Part shown: positions 1 through 6,125 of the stretch, piece after piece | Position numbering within the stretch: the stretch's first letter is position 1 | How the letters are laid out: the number at the start of each line of letters is the position of its first letter | DNA from: Sulfitobacter sp. | GTDB lineage: Bacteria; Pseudomonadota; Alphaproteobacteria; Rhodobacterales; Rhodobacteraceae | NCBI GenBank assembly: GCA_026421135.1 | Contig: JAPKCR010000160.1 | Coordinates: 1 to 6,125, forward strand | Length of the DNA stretch: 6,125 nucleotides | Reading direction: 5' to 3' | Notes under the pieces: model-generated | Databases searched by the model: none | Told to the model about the DNA's origin: nothing | Seen by the model: the letters and a program-made list of their open reading frames with translations, nothing else | Translations under genes and position numbers: made by a program

Positions 1-1451
1 ACGAGGCCGGTATTGTTGGCAGCTTCAGCCCCGGAGCCGAGGGAATTTTTGGGTTTCGCGCCGATGAAGTGATTGGGCAAAACGTCAACATGCTGATGCC
101 CGAACCGCACCATAGCAATCACGACGGTTATCTAAAGCACTACATAGAGACCGGGGAAAAGAAGATCATCGGTATCGGGCGTGAGATGGAAGCAATCCGC
201 AAAGATGGCTCACCCGTGCCAATCCGGCTAATGGTGTCCGAACTGGAGCTGGAAGGCGCGCGGCATTTTCTGGGCATACTGCATGATCTGACCGGAGAGA
301 AAATGCGGCAGGCTGAATTGCATCGCGCCCAAAAGATGGAGGCCGTGGGTCAATTGACCGGAGGGCTGGCGCATGACTTCAACAATCTTCTTACTGTCGT
401 GATAGGCAATCTTGAATTGCTTGAGATGCGGACCGACGACGCAAAGTTGCATAAATTGATCAATGAGGCTCTGGAGGCGTCAAACCTTGGCGCGGCGCTG
501 ACCAGCCAGTTGCTGTCGTTTTCAAAAAGCCAGTCCCTCGCACCAGAAAGCGTCGCCCTGAACGCATTGGTGGATACAATGCTTCCGATTCTTGAGCGCA
601 CCTTGGGTAGCCAGATCAGCATCGAAACAAGACTTGCGGACGATCTTTCCATGACAAGGGCAGACCCGGGGCAAATCGAAAGCGCGATGCTCAATCTGGC
701 TATCAACGCACGCGACGCGATGCCAGAAGGGGGAACACTCACGATTGAAACCCGCAATGTTGCACTTGATTCCGACTTTGCGGCCACGCAGATCGATGTC
801 ACGCCGGGGAAATATGTCAGCCTGTCTGTCACCGATACAGGTTTGGGAATGACGCCAGAAACCCAATCGCGTGTGTTTGAGCCGTTTTTTACCACAAAGG
901 GGCCGGGGGACGGATCGGGTCTGGGGCTTAGCATGGTCTATGGCTTTGCCAAGCAATCCGGCGGGCATGTCGCGATTTACAGCGAGTTGGGGCAGGGAAC
1001 CACCGTCAACCTGTTTTTGCCGGTCGCTGTAACGGCGATGGGCAAGGAAGAAGCTGAGCCCCCAGAACAAGTGTCTGAGGGCGGCAATGAAACGATCCTG
1101 GTTGTCGAGGATGATCCGAAGGTCTTGCGTTTGACCATCGCCCGCCTTGAAGAGCTGCATTACAAGACTATCGCAGCATCGAACGGCCCTGATGCGATAG
1201 AAGCGCTGAAGCAGAATAATAACATTGATCTGGTGTTATCAGATGTTGTCATGCCGGGAGGCATGACGGGATTTGACGTGGCCGACAGGGCAATGGACCT
1301 GAGACCGGACGTAAAAATTCTGTTAGCAACTGGCTATGCGAAAGGAGTTGAGCCACGTGACAAGGCATCCGCCAAAGCCAATCACAAAACCTTGCGCAAA
1401 CCCTACGGTATCCAGGAATTGGCGCGCGCATTACGTGAGTTGTTGGACTGA
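1..1451 (+). CDS. Hybrid sensor histidine kinase with FixL-like haem PAS domain and C-terminal receiver (5' partial)
   Basis: The frame is open from base 3, so the gene starts upstream of the window; the ATG at 69 lies inside the PAS fold and is not the start. Counting that Met as residue 1, the order is: PAS core (from about 20 residues upstream to about 75), H box with AHDFNN and phospho-acceptor His102, N box with Asn209 and Asn213, G1 DTGLG at 256-260, F box FEPFF at 270-274, G2 GSGLGLS at 282-288, then a receiver (340-460) with acidic pair Asp348/Asp349, phospho-acceptor Asp392, Thr421 and Lys444. The PAS closely resembles Bradyrhizobium FixL: His18 matches haem ligand His200 and Arg38 matches Arg220 of the oxygen switch. 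The kinase core is not FixL's own type (AHELNQ) but the HDFNN type common in hybrid kinases. Inferred role: oxygen or other gas sensing followed by autophosphorylation and phosphotransfer to its own receiver. No membrane segment is visible in this part. Hybrid kinase identity is very secure; haem binding is inferred. Confidence 0.95.
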   Translation, partial: EAGIVGSFSPGAEGIFGFRADEVIGQNVNMLMPEPHHSNHDGYLKHYIETGEKKIIGIGREMEAIRKDGSPVPIRLMVSELELEGARHFLGILHDLTGEKMRQAELHRAQKMEAVGQLTGGLAHDFNNLLTVVIGNLELLEMRTDDAKLHKLINEALEASNLGAALTSQLLSFSKSQSLAPESVALNALVDTMLPILERTLGSQISIETRLADDLSMTRADPGQIESAMLNLAINARDAMPEGGTLTIETRNVALDSDFAATQIDVTPGKYVSLSVTDTGLGMTPETQSRVFEPFFTTKGPGDGSGLGLSMVYGFAKQSGGHVAIYSELGQGTTVNLFLPVAVTAMGKEEAEPPEQVSEGGNETILVVEDDPKVLRLTIARLEELHYKTIAASNGPDAIEALKQNNNIDLVLSDVVMPGGMTGFDVADRAMDLRPDVKILLATGYAKGVEPRDKASAKANHKTLRKPYGIQELARALRELLD

Positions 1452-1507
1452 GCCACTGCGATGAAGTCTTGCGTGCGAAGAATGTAACTTGAGGCCAGGG
1501 GCGGTAC
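1452..1507. other. Convergent intergenic gap
   Basis: These 56 bases separate the stop codon of the plus-strand kinase from the stop codon of the minus-strand acyl carrier protein gene. Both transcription units end here, so a bidirectional terminator would be expected. I see only weak inverted matches (for example TCTT with AAGA around a short GC core near 1467-1481) and no T-run on either strand, so no terminator is called. Confidence 0.7.
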
Positions 1508-1753
1508 CTAGGATACGTGCGCGTTGAGATACGCAAGCATATCGTCAAAACTGCGCATCTGGTCATAATCGGCTTCAGGCATTGGGCAGGAAAATTCCTG
1601 CGCTAGGGCCGTAATCAGATTCAGAAAATCCATTGAATCAATATCACATTCATCCCGCAGATCGGCTTTGGTATTTATCGTATCTATGTCAATTTCAGGG
1701 GCGATACGACCCAGATGCTTGATCAGGGCTTCGCGCGGTTCAAGGTGAGTCAT
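1508..1753 (-). CDS. Acyl carrier protein, last gene of an E1-E2 operon
   Basis: This is an 81-residue acidic protein with the size and shape of a free-standing acyl carrier protein. The motif DIDSMDFL gives Ser40 (codon 1636-1634) as the 4'-phosphopantetheine attachment site at the start of helix II; the more usual motif is DSL or DSM. It is followed by a helix II-like stretch and a conserved-looking PEADY turn. The start ATG at 1753 overlaps the E2 stop as ATGA. An AAAGG about 11 bases upstream is only a weak ribosome site, so translation probably depends on coupling to E2. Its place after E1 and E2 suggests it carries an acyl group made by them or activated by the AcsA-type ligase. It is unlikely to be the housekeeping fatty-acid ACP: the sequence differs, and there are no fab genes beside it. 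Identity is strong; partner and cargo are inferred. Confidence 0.9.
   Translation of the reverse strand: MTHLEPREALIKHLGRIAPEIDIDTINTKADLRDECDIDSMDFLNLITALAQEFSCPMPEADYDQMRSFDDMLAYLNAHVS
1750..1753 (-). promoter_or_regulatory. ATGA start-stop overlap, E2 to acyl carrier protein
   Basis: The carrier-protein start ATG (1753-1751) overlaps the E2 stop TGA (1752-1750). The same arrangement at all three joints ties the ACP to the operon as firmly as the E1 and E2 genes. Confidence 0.8.
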
Positions 1754-2901
1754 AACGTCTTCGGCCTTTGCAAGTGACTAATAATTGCACGCAGAAAACG
1801 GGCACCCCGGTGGCCATCGCTGACCCTGTGATCAGCGGCGAGTGTAACGGTCGCGATGCGGCGCGCAACGATTTCCCCATCCTGGACCACAGGTCGCCGA
1901 TCGGGTGTTCCAATCCCGATAATAGCGACCTGTGGAGAAAATATGACACCGGTGATCCCAGAAACGCCACGATCCCCAAGGCTAGTCAGGGTGATCGTAG
2001 GGTCAGAAAGTTCGCGGGCGCGAAGTCGCCCTTGGCGAACGCGTTCGATCAGACCACGCAGCCGGACCATAAGGTCATCCAGGCTACCGGTTTCGGCATC
2101 ATGTAGGGCAGGGGCGACCAATCCACCACCGCGCTGGCTGATTGCCATGCCAACATGAGGTTTCGGACTGGGCACAAATTGATTGTTCTCGAAGGTACCA
2201 CTGAATTCGGGGAACGTTTTGACGGTGTTTGCGATTGCGCGGATGAACAGCGCGCCAATCAGCAGCCGTTTCTCAGGAGGTAGATCTGCGTTGTGATCCG
2301 CAACAAACGCTTCTGCGGCCGTCAGATCGATGGTGTCCGATAGATAATAGTGGGGAATTTCACGCTTGGAACGAGACATTGCAGCCGCAATTGCCTGACG
2401 CATACCAGTCGCCGGCGCGGCATCGGGCGGTTTTTCAACATGTGGCAATTCTTTTAATGTAATGATCCTGTCACGACCAAGCGTTTTAAGATCAATCCCA
2501 GCTTGGACTGCGCGGCGCCGTGCAGCGGGGGTGACGCGCTGGCGGCCTTTGTCAGGATGACCCTGTGAGGCTAATGGCGTAAGTTTCGGGACTTTCGGCC
2601 GGGTCAGATCGGAAACTGGTCTCACCGGCTGCGGCACATCCGGTTCGACCTGCGTCATGGGCGCATCGCTGGAACGGATTTCTGCGATGGGTGTCCCGAC
2701 AGGTACCCTTGTACCTAGCGGAACCAACCATTTGTCCAAAATCCCATTCTCGAATACTTCAATCTCGATAGCGCCTTTTTGGGTTTCGACTGCTGCAATG
2801 ATATCACCGCGGCTTACGGTTTCACCAACTGCGACCAGTTGTTCCACCAGAATTCCATCCTCCATATCTGCACCAAGCGAGGGCATCACAAACCGTGTCA
2901 T
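1750..2901 (-). CDS. E2 dihydrolipoyl acyltransferase of a 2-oxoacid or acetoin dehydrogenase complex
   Basis: This 383-residue protein takes an acyl group from E1 onto a lipoyl arm and passes it to a thiol acceptor, normally CoA. Residues 1-76 are one lipoyl domain starting [13 protein letters not shown], with Lys42 in ETQKG as the expected lipoylation site. A Pro-rich linker (about 80-118) leads to a peripheral subunit-binding domain at about 120-152, which starts well (VTPAARRRA) but lacks the usual glycine-rich GTGPxGRI loop and is a few residues short. The catalytic domain (about 165-383) ends with HRVSDG, giving His358 and Asp362 as the catalytic pair. The ATG at 2901 is preferred because it overlaps the E1 stop as ATGA and begins directly with a lipoyl domain; a longer start at 3009 would add 36 residues without domain character, entirely inside E1. 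The upstream ribosome site is poor, consistent with coupling. Substrate (pyruvate, branched-chain oxoacid, acetoin or other) cannot be fixed from sequence alone. Confidence 0.93.
   Translation of the reverse strand: MTRFVMPSLGADMEDGILVEQLVAVGETVSRGDIIAAVETQKGAIEIEVFENGILDKWLVPLGTRVPVGTPIAEIRSSDAPMTQVEPDVPQPVRPVSDLTRPKVPKLTPLASQGHPDKGRQRVTPAARRRAVQAGIDLKTLGRDRIITLKELPHVEKPPDAAPATGMRQAIAAAMSRSKREIPHYYLSDTIDLTAAEAFVADHNADLPPEKRLLIGALFIRAIANTVKTFPEFSGTFENNQFVPSPKPHVGMAISQRGGGLVAPALHDAETGSLDDLMVRLRGLIERVRQGRLRARELSDPTITLTSLGDRGVSGITGVIFSPQVAIIGIGTPDRRPVVQDGEIVARRIATVTLAADHRVSDGHRGARFLRAIISHLQRPKTL
2898..2901 (-). promoter_or_regulatory. ATGA start-stop overlap, E1 to E2
   Basis: The E2 start ATG (2901-2899) overlaps the E1 stop TGA (2900-2898). 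No good ribosome site precedes it, so E2 synthesis probably relies on ribosomes that have just finished E1, which would help set the ratio of the two proteins. Confidence 0.8.
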
Positions 2902-4901
2902 GGCAATTGTTTCATCAATTGTTTGACGGCGTGTACGATTGTGGATGTCTGTGGCAAGGCGGTTTCCTCCAGATGGCGCGCATAGGGAATAGGCACTTCG
3001 GCGCTGCACACCCGCCCGGGCGGCGCGTCCAGATCAAAGAAAGAATCTTCGGCCAGCCGCATACCAATTTCTGCAGAAAGACTGCCGCTGCGCCATCCTT
3101 CGTCCACCACCAGCACCCGGTGAGTACGGGCAACTGATGCGCGGATCGTATCCATATCAAGCGGCCGCAGGCTGCGCAGGTCAATCACCTCGGCTGAAAT
3201 TCCGCTGACTGCCAATGCTTCAGCGGCATCAAGCGTTTTAAACAGCGATCCTCCATAGGTCACCAGCGTTATGTCATCACCGACCCGCCGCACCGCGGCG
3301 CAGTCGATATCAACCGCTTCTGCGTTGTCGGCAATCTCGCCCTCCATATTGTAAAGCATTACGTTCTCGAAAATCAGCACCGGATCGGGGTCTTCTAACG
3401 CCGTCAATAGCATGCCGCGCGCGTCTTCTAACGTGGCGGGGGCCAATACGCGAAGGCCGGGGATATGGGCATACCAACCTTCAAGGCCGTGAGAATGCTG
3501 AGCGGCAAGCTGTTTGCCCGCACCCGTGGCCATACGGATCACTACCGGAACGCCGAACTGGTTGTTGGACATGTGGCGAAGAGTGGCTGCGGTATTCATG
3601 ATCTGGTCGAGCGCCAAAAGGGAAAAATTGACGGTCATTACTTCTACAATCGGGCGCATGCCTGCAATTGCAGCCCCAATGCCCGCACCTGTGAACCCGG
3701 ATTCAGACAGCGGCGTGTCGCGGATACGGTCTGGGCCGAACTGGTCCAGCAGTCCCTTGCTGACAGCGTAGCAGCCGCCATAGCGGCCAACATCTTCGCC
3801 CATAAGAAATACCCGCTCATCGCGGGTCAAGGCATCGGTGATAGCGGATTTGACGGCCTCGCGGTAGGTGGATTTTACCATCTTTCCCGGCTTTGGGATC
3901 ACAGGGGGGGCAGGGCGTTCTGGGGCCATGACAAAACGCTCAAGAGTCCCGATCGGTTCGTCGGTTCCATTTTCTGCAAAGGCGACCGCTTCGGCGATTT
4001 CAGAGGTAACTTCCGACTTGATGTCGGCCAAATCGGCGTCGTGCAGCAAGCCGCTTGTCTTTGCCCAATTTTCAAAGCGGGTAACTGGATCTTTCTTGCG
4101 CCACATGTCCACTTCTGACTTGTCGCGGTAAAGCTGGGCATCAAACATCGAATGCGCGCGGAACCTGTAGGTCTGACATTCAAGAAAATAGGGCTCTTTG
4201 GTTTTTGCTATCGTCTGCAGCGCGCGCCGGGCCGCAGCCTCGACCGCGACAACATCCATACCGTCAACAATTTCAGACGCGATGGCATAACTGCGCGCCT
4301 TGGCGGAGATGTCGGTTTCAGCCTCAGAGATGTCCAGCGCTGTGCCCATAGCATACCCGTTGTTCTCGCAAACAAAAAGTACGGGCAGATCCCACAGCGA
4401 CGCCAGATTGAGGCTTTCGTGAAACTCGCCCTCCGCCACGGCCCCTTCGCCAAAGAAACAGGCGGTGACTGCGTCTGTGCCCTGCATCTTGTCTGCCATT
4501 GCCAGTCCCACGGCCATCGGTAACCCGCCCCCGACTATCGCGTTGCCGCCGTAAAAATTATGGTCCTTGCTAAACAGGTGCATCGATCCGCCGCGACCAC
4601 CCGCACAACCTTCGGCCTTGCCATACATCTCGGCCAGAACGGCACCCATCGGGACACCACGCACCAGTGCGTGGCCATGTTCACGGTAAGTTGCCACAAG
4701 ACGGTCCTGTGTTTCCAACAGCGGGATGACCCCGGCGGCAACCGCCTCTTCGCCGTCATATAGGTGCAGAAAGCCGCGGATTTTTTCTTGGGTGTAAACT
4801 TCGGCACATTTTTCCTCGAACAGCCTGATCCGAAGCATAGTCTTTAGCAAATCCCTGATATGGATAGCGTCAAGGTGGGGTTTGGTTCGGACTACGGTCA
4901 T
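2898..4901 (-). CDS. Fused E1 alpha-beta subunit, ThDP-dependent 2-oxoacid or acetoin dehydrogenase
   Basis: One 667-residue chain carries both E1 subunits. Residues 1-325 match E1 alpha: [10 protein letters not shown] at 101-110, NAIVGGGLP near 120-128, the ThDP/Mg motif from Gly151 to Asn180-Asn181, and the active-site loop TYRFRAHS with His250 and Ser251. A Pro-rich linker at about 326-343 joins E1 beta (344-667), recognised from GEDVGRYGG at 368-376, [14 protein letters not shown] at 398-411, QHSHGLEGW at 468-476 and a transketolase C-terminal domain. The expected reaction is ThDP-dependent cleavage of a 2-oxoacid or acetoin and reductive acylation of the E2 lipoyl group. The metal motif reads GEG (Glu152) where GDG is usual. 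Most alphaproteobacterial pyruvate dehydrogenases have separate subunits; fused E1 chains are known elsewhere, for example in Bacteroidetes and chlamydiae. The alpha half has acetoin-type (GIVGGG-like) and pyruvate-type (YAMGT) traits, so substrate is open. It overlaps both neighbours by four bases. Confidence 0.93.
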   Translation of the reverse strand: MTVVRTKPHLDAIHIRDLLKTMLRIRLFEEKCAEVYTQEKIRGFLHLYDGEEAVAAGVIPLLETQDRLVATYREHGHALVRGVPMGAVLAEMYGKAEGCAGGRGGSMHLFSKDHNFYGGNAIVGGGLPMAVGLAMADKMQGTDAVTACFFGEGAVAEGEFHESLNLASLWDLPVLFVCENNGYAMGTALDISEAETDISAKARSYAIASEIVDGMDVVAVEAAARRALQTIAKTKEPYFLECQTYRFRAHSMFDAQLYRDKSEVDMWRKKDPVTRFENWAKTSGLLHDADLADIKSEVTSEIAEAVAFAENGTDEPIGTLERFVMAPERPAPPVIPKPGKMVKSTYREAVKSAITDALTRDERVFLMGEDVGRYGGCYAVSKGLLDQFGPDRIRDTPLSESGFTGAGIGAAIAGMRPIVEVMTVNFSLLALDQIMNTAATLRHMSNNQFGVPVVIRMATGAGKQLAAQHSHGLEGWYAHIPGLRVLAPATLEDARGMLLTALEDPDPVLIFENVMLYNMEGEIADNAEAVDIDCAAVRRVGDDITLVTYGGSLFKTLDAAEALAVSGISAEVIDLRSLRPLDMDTIRASVARTHRVLVVDEGWRSGSLSAEIGMRLAEDSFFDLDAPPGRVCSAEVPIPYARHLEETALPQTSTIVHAVKQLMKQLP
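4898..4901 (-). promoter_or_regulatory. ATGA start-stop overlap, synthetase to E1
   Basis: The E1 start ATG (4901-4899) shares bases with the synthetase stop TGA (4900-4898). This layout favours translational coupling by re-initiating ribosomes and sets the E1 start. Confidence 0.8.
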
Positions 4902-6125
4902 TTTTCATCGCTTTCCAAGGTTGAGATATCCCCTTCGGGCAGGCCCAGCTCACGGGCTTTCAGCAGGCGACGCATGATCTTGCCGCTGCGTGTTTTAGGC
5001 AGGTTTTGACGAAACGCGATGTCTTTGGGTGCCACTGCGGGGCCAAGCCGTTTGCGGGCGTGGCCAAGCAAGTCAAGGCGCAGATCCTCGCTGGCTTTTT
5101 GGCCAGGTTTCAGCGCAACGTAAGCTTTAACAATCTGACCAGCCGTTTCATCGGGCAAGCCGATCACCGCAACCTCCGCCACTGCGGCGTGTTCCATCAA
5201 CGCACTTTCAACTTCGAACGGGCCGATCAAGTGGCCAGCACTTTTTATTAGATCGTCAGCACGCCCGACAAACCAAAAGTACCCATCGGAGTCGCGCATC
5301 GCCAGATCGCCACTCAGATACCATCCGTCTTTGAAACATTTTTCATAGCGCGCCTGTTCGTTGAGGTAGCCGCGCATCATGGATGGCCATCCCGAGCGTA
5401 AAGCCAGTTCACCGATATCCATGGGTAAGGTCAACTCGGCGACTTCATCACCTTTAACTTCCACAATTCCAGCCGTGATCCCCGGCAGCGGTTTGCCCAT
5501 TGATCCCGGTTTCACATCCATTGCTGCATAGTTGGCGATCATGATCCCGCCGGTTTCTGTTTGCCACCAGTTGTCATGAAACGGTTGGCCAAAGGCTTCT
5601 TGCCCCCAGATCACCGCCTCTGGGTTCAGCGGTTCACCAACACTGGCCATGAACCGCAAATTGGGAAAGCGATGGGCACCCATGGCCTCTGTTCCGGCCT
5701 TCATTAACATTCTTATCGCCGTGGGGGCGGTATACCAGACGGTTACCGCTTCGGATGCTAGGATGTCATACCAGCGGGGCACATCAAACTCTGCTTCGAC
5801 CACGATCATCGTGCAGCGGTTTGTGAGTGGGGCAATAATTCCATAGGATGCGCCCGTCACCCAGCCGGGATCGGCGGTGCACCAATAGGTGTCACCAGCT
5901 CGCAAATCCAGCGCAACGCGGCCTGTTTCCATATGGGCCACTACAGCCTGATGCACATGTAACACGCCTTTGGGCTTGCCAGTTGTGCCGGAAGTGAAAT
6001 GCAAAAGCGCGACGTCTTCGGGATCGGTTCGCACCGTCTCAAACTGGTCAGAGGCCGCGTCCATCAACGTGGTATGACAGGGATGGGAGGTATGGGCGGT
6101 ATGGGCAGTATGGGCAGTATGGGCG
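4898..6125 (-). CDS. acsA: AcsA-type acetyl-CoA synthetase (AMP-forming), 5' partial
   Basis: The frame stays open to the window edge, leaving the C-terminal 408 residues; the family is usually 570-650. The enzyme activates a short carboxylic acid with ATP to the acyl-AMP and transfers it to CoA. Counting the Leu codon at 6067 as residue 1, the motifs are P-loop [10 protein letters not shown] at 25-34, WWQTETGG at 167-174, YLSGD at 250-254, GRADD at 268-272 and [11 protein letters not shown] at 357-367, with catalytic Lys363 (a known acetylation site in this family). Trp168 corresponds to the Trp that limits Salmonella Acs to acetate, so acetate or propionate is the likely substrate. The TTG at 6067 or ATG at 6064 cannot be the true start, since the adenylation fold needs the upstream half. 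Just upstream is an in-frame Ala-His-Thr repeat. The stop overlaps the E1 start. An alternative role is to load the downstream ACP, but the close likeness to Bacillus AcsA favours CoA. Confidence 0.92.
   Translation of the reverse strand, partial: AHTAHTAHTAHTSHPCHTTLMDAASDQFETVRTDPEDVALLHFTSGTTGKPKGVLHVHQAVVAHMETGRVALDLRAGDTYWCTADPGWVTGASYGIIAPLTNRCTMIVVEAEFDVPRWYDILASEAVTVWYTAPTAIRMLMKAGTEAMGAHRFPNLRFMASVGEPLNPEAVIWGQEAFGQPFHDNWWQTETGGIMIANYAAMDVKPGSMGKPLPGITAGIVEVKGDEVAELTLPMDIGELALRSGWPSMMRGYLNEQARYEKCFKDGWYLSGDLAMRDSDGYFWFVGRADDLIKSAGHLIGPFEVESALMEHAAVAEVAVIGLPDETAGQIVKAYVALKPGQKASEDLRLDLLGHARKRLGPAVAPKDIAFRQNLPKTRSGKIMRRLLKARELGLPEGDISTLESDEK
4911..4916 (-). promoter_or_regulatory. Probable ribosome binding site for the fused E1 gene
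   Basis: The minus strand reads GGAAAG here, nine bases before the ATG at 4901 and inside the last codons of the synthetase gene. It is the best Shine-Dalgarno-like match among the three internal junctions and supports the 4901 start. Confidence 0.45.
6074..6125. repeat. In-frame 9-base tandem repeat encoding (Ala-His-Thr)n
   Basis: On the plus strand the unit is ATGGGCAGT or a close variant. Full units lie at 6083, 6092, 6101 and 6110, a partial one at 6119 runs off the window, and a more degraded unit is at 6074. The two innermost copies (6101-6118) are identical; the others differ at one or two bases. On the minus strand it is read in frame by the synthetase gene as Ala-His-Thr triplets, decaying to Ser-His-Pro and Cys-His-Thr, so His falls every third residue six times. 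It sits about 25 residues before the P-loop motif, where the family has a variable surface stretch. Total copy number is unknown because the array continues past the window. Slippage by whole units would keep the frame. Confidence 0.85.

Noticed and set aside
69..71. ATG at 69 as the kinase start
   Set aside because: The frame is open upstream and bases 3-68 encode the first part of the PAS fold, matching FixL closely. The true start is outside the window.
350..1160. Long minus-strand open frames opposite the kinase (350-934 and 522-1160)
   Set aside because: They lie fully antisense to a kinase with clear motifs, their translations show no domain-like pattern, and they overlap each other in different frames. 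They are shadows of GC-rich codon use.
1452..1507. Bidirectional terminator between the convergent units
   Set aside because: No stable hairpin with a following T-run could be found by eye on either strand.
2904..2924. Direct repeat CAATTGTTT at 2904-2912 and 2916-2924
   Set aside because: It encodes a repeated Lys-Gln-Leu at the E1 C-terminus. Two 9-base copies within coding sequence are too little to call an operator or recombination site.
2902..3009. Longer E2 start at 3009, adding 36 residues
   Set aside because: The added part lies wholly within E1 and has no domain character. The ATG at 2901 begins exactly at a lipoyl domain and forms an ATGA overlap like the other joints.
3465..4523. 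Plus-strand open frames opposite E1 (3465-4118 and 4152-4523)
   Set aside because: They are antisense to strongly conserved E1 sequence, rich in Cys, His and Arg, with no recognisable domain or ribosome site.
6062..6067. TTG at 6067 or ATG at 6064 as the synthetase start
   Set aside because: Starting here would remove the N-terminal half of the adenylation domain, and the frame is open to the window edge through the repeat.
6074..6125. CRISPR-like array at the right edge
   Set aside because: The units are only 9 bases, contiguous without spacers, and in frame with a real coding sequence.

Overview
The window is ordinary chromosomal-style bacterial DNA of moderately high GC. The protein styles (a FixL-like PAS domain, a kinase with an AHDFNN-type H box, AcsA and E1/E2 sequences) suggest an alphaproteobacterium, perhaps a marine Rhodobacterales-type organism. 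That placement comes from reading protein motifs, not from a search. It is almost fully coding, with two convergent transcription units. There are no rRNA or tRNA genes, no insertion sequence and no CRISPR array.

Left part, plus strand (1-1451): the 3' portion of a hybrid sensor histidine kinase. Its order is FixL-like PAS (with the haem-ligand histidine and distal arginine in place), HisKA/HATPase kinase, then a C-terminal receiver. The 5' end lies outside the window. A 56-base gap separates its stop from the stop of the opposing operon.

Right part, minus strand (6125 down to 1508): a tightly packed four-gene operon. In transcription order it encodes (1) an AcsA-type acetyl-CoA synthetase, whose 5' end is off the window; (2) a 667-residue fused E1 alpha-beta 2-oxoacid/acetoin dehydrogenase; (3) a 383-residue E2 dihydrolipoyl acyltransferase with one lipoyl domain; and (4) an 81-residue acyl carrier protein. 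All three junctions are 4-base ATGA overlaps, so the four proteins are very probably co-translated and work together. No E3 (dihydrolipoamide dehydrogenase) gene is visible.

The most interesting point is the ACP as last gene of a ThDP-E1/lipoyl-E2 operon. The E2 may hand an acyl group to ACP phosphopantetheine instead of, or besides, CoA. This would resemble the PDH-like systems that load a two-carbon unit onto ACP in naphthyridinomycin and quinocarcin biosynthesis. A more conventional reading is acetoin or pyruvate oxidation, with AcsA recovering acetate. A second oddity is a 9-base tandem repeat at the right edge, read in frame in the synthetase as (Ala-His-Thr)n just before its ATP-binding P-loop motif.
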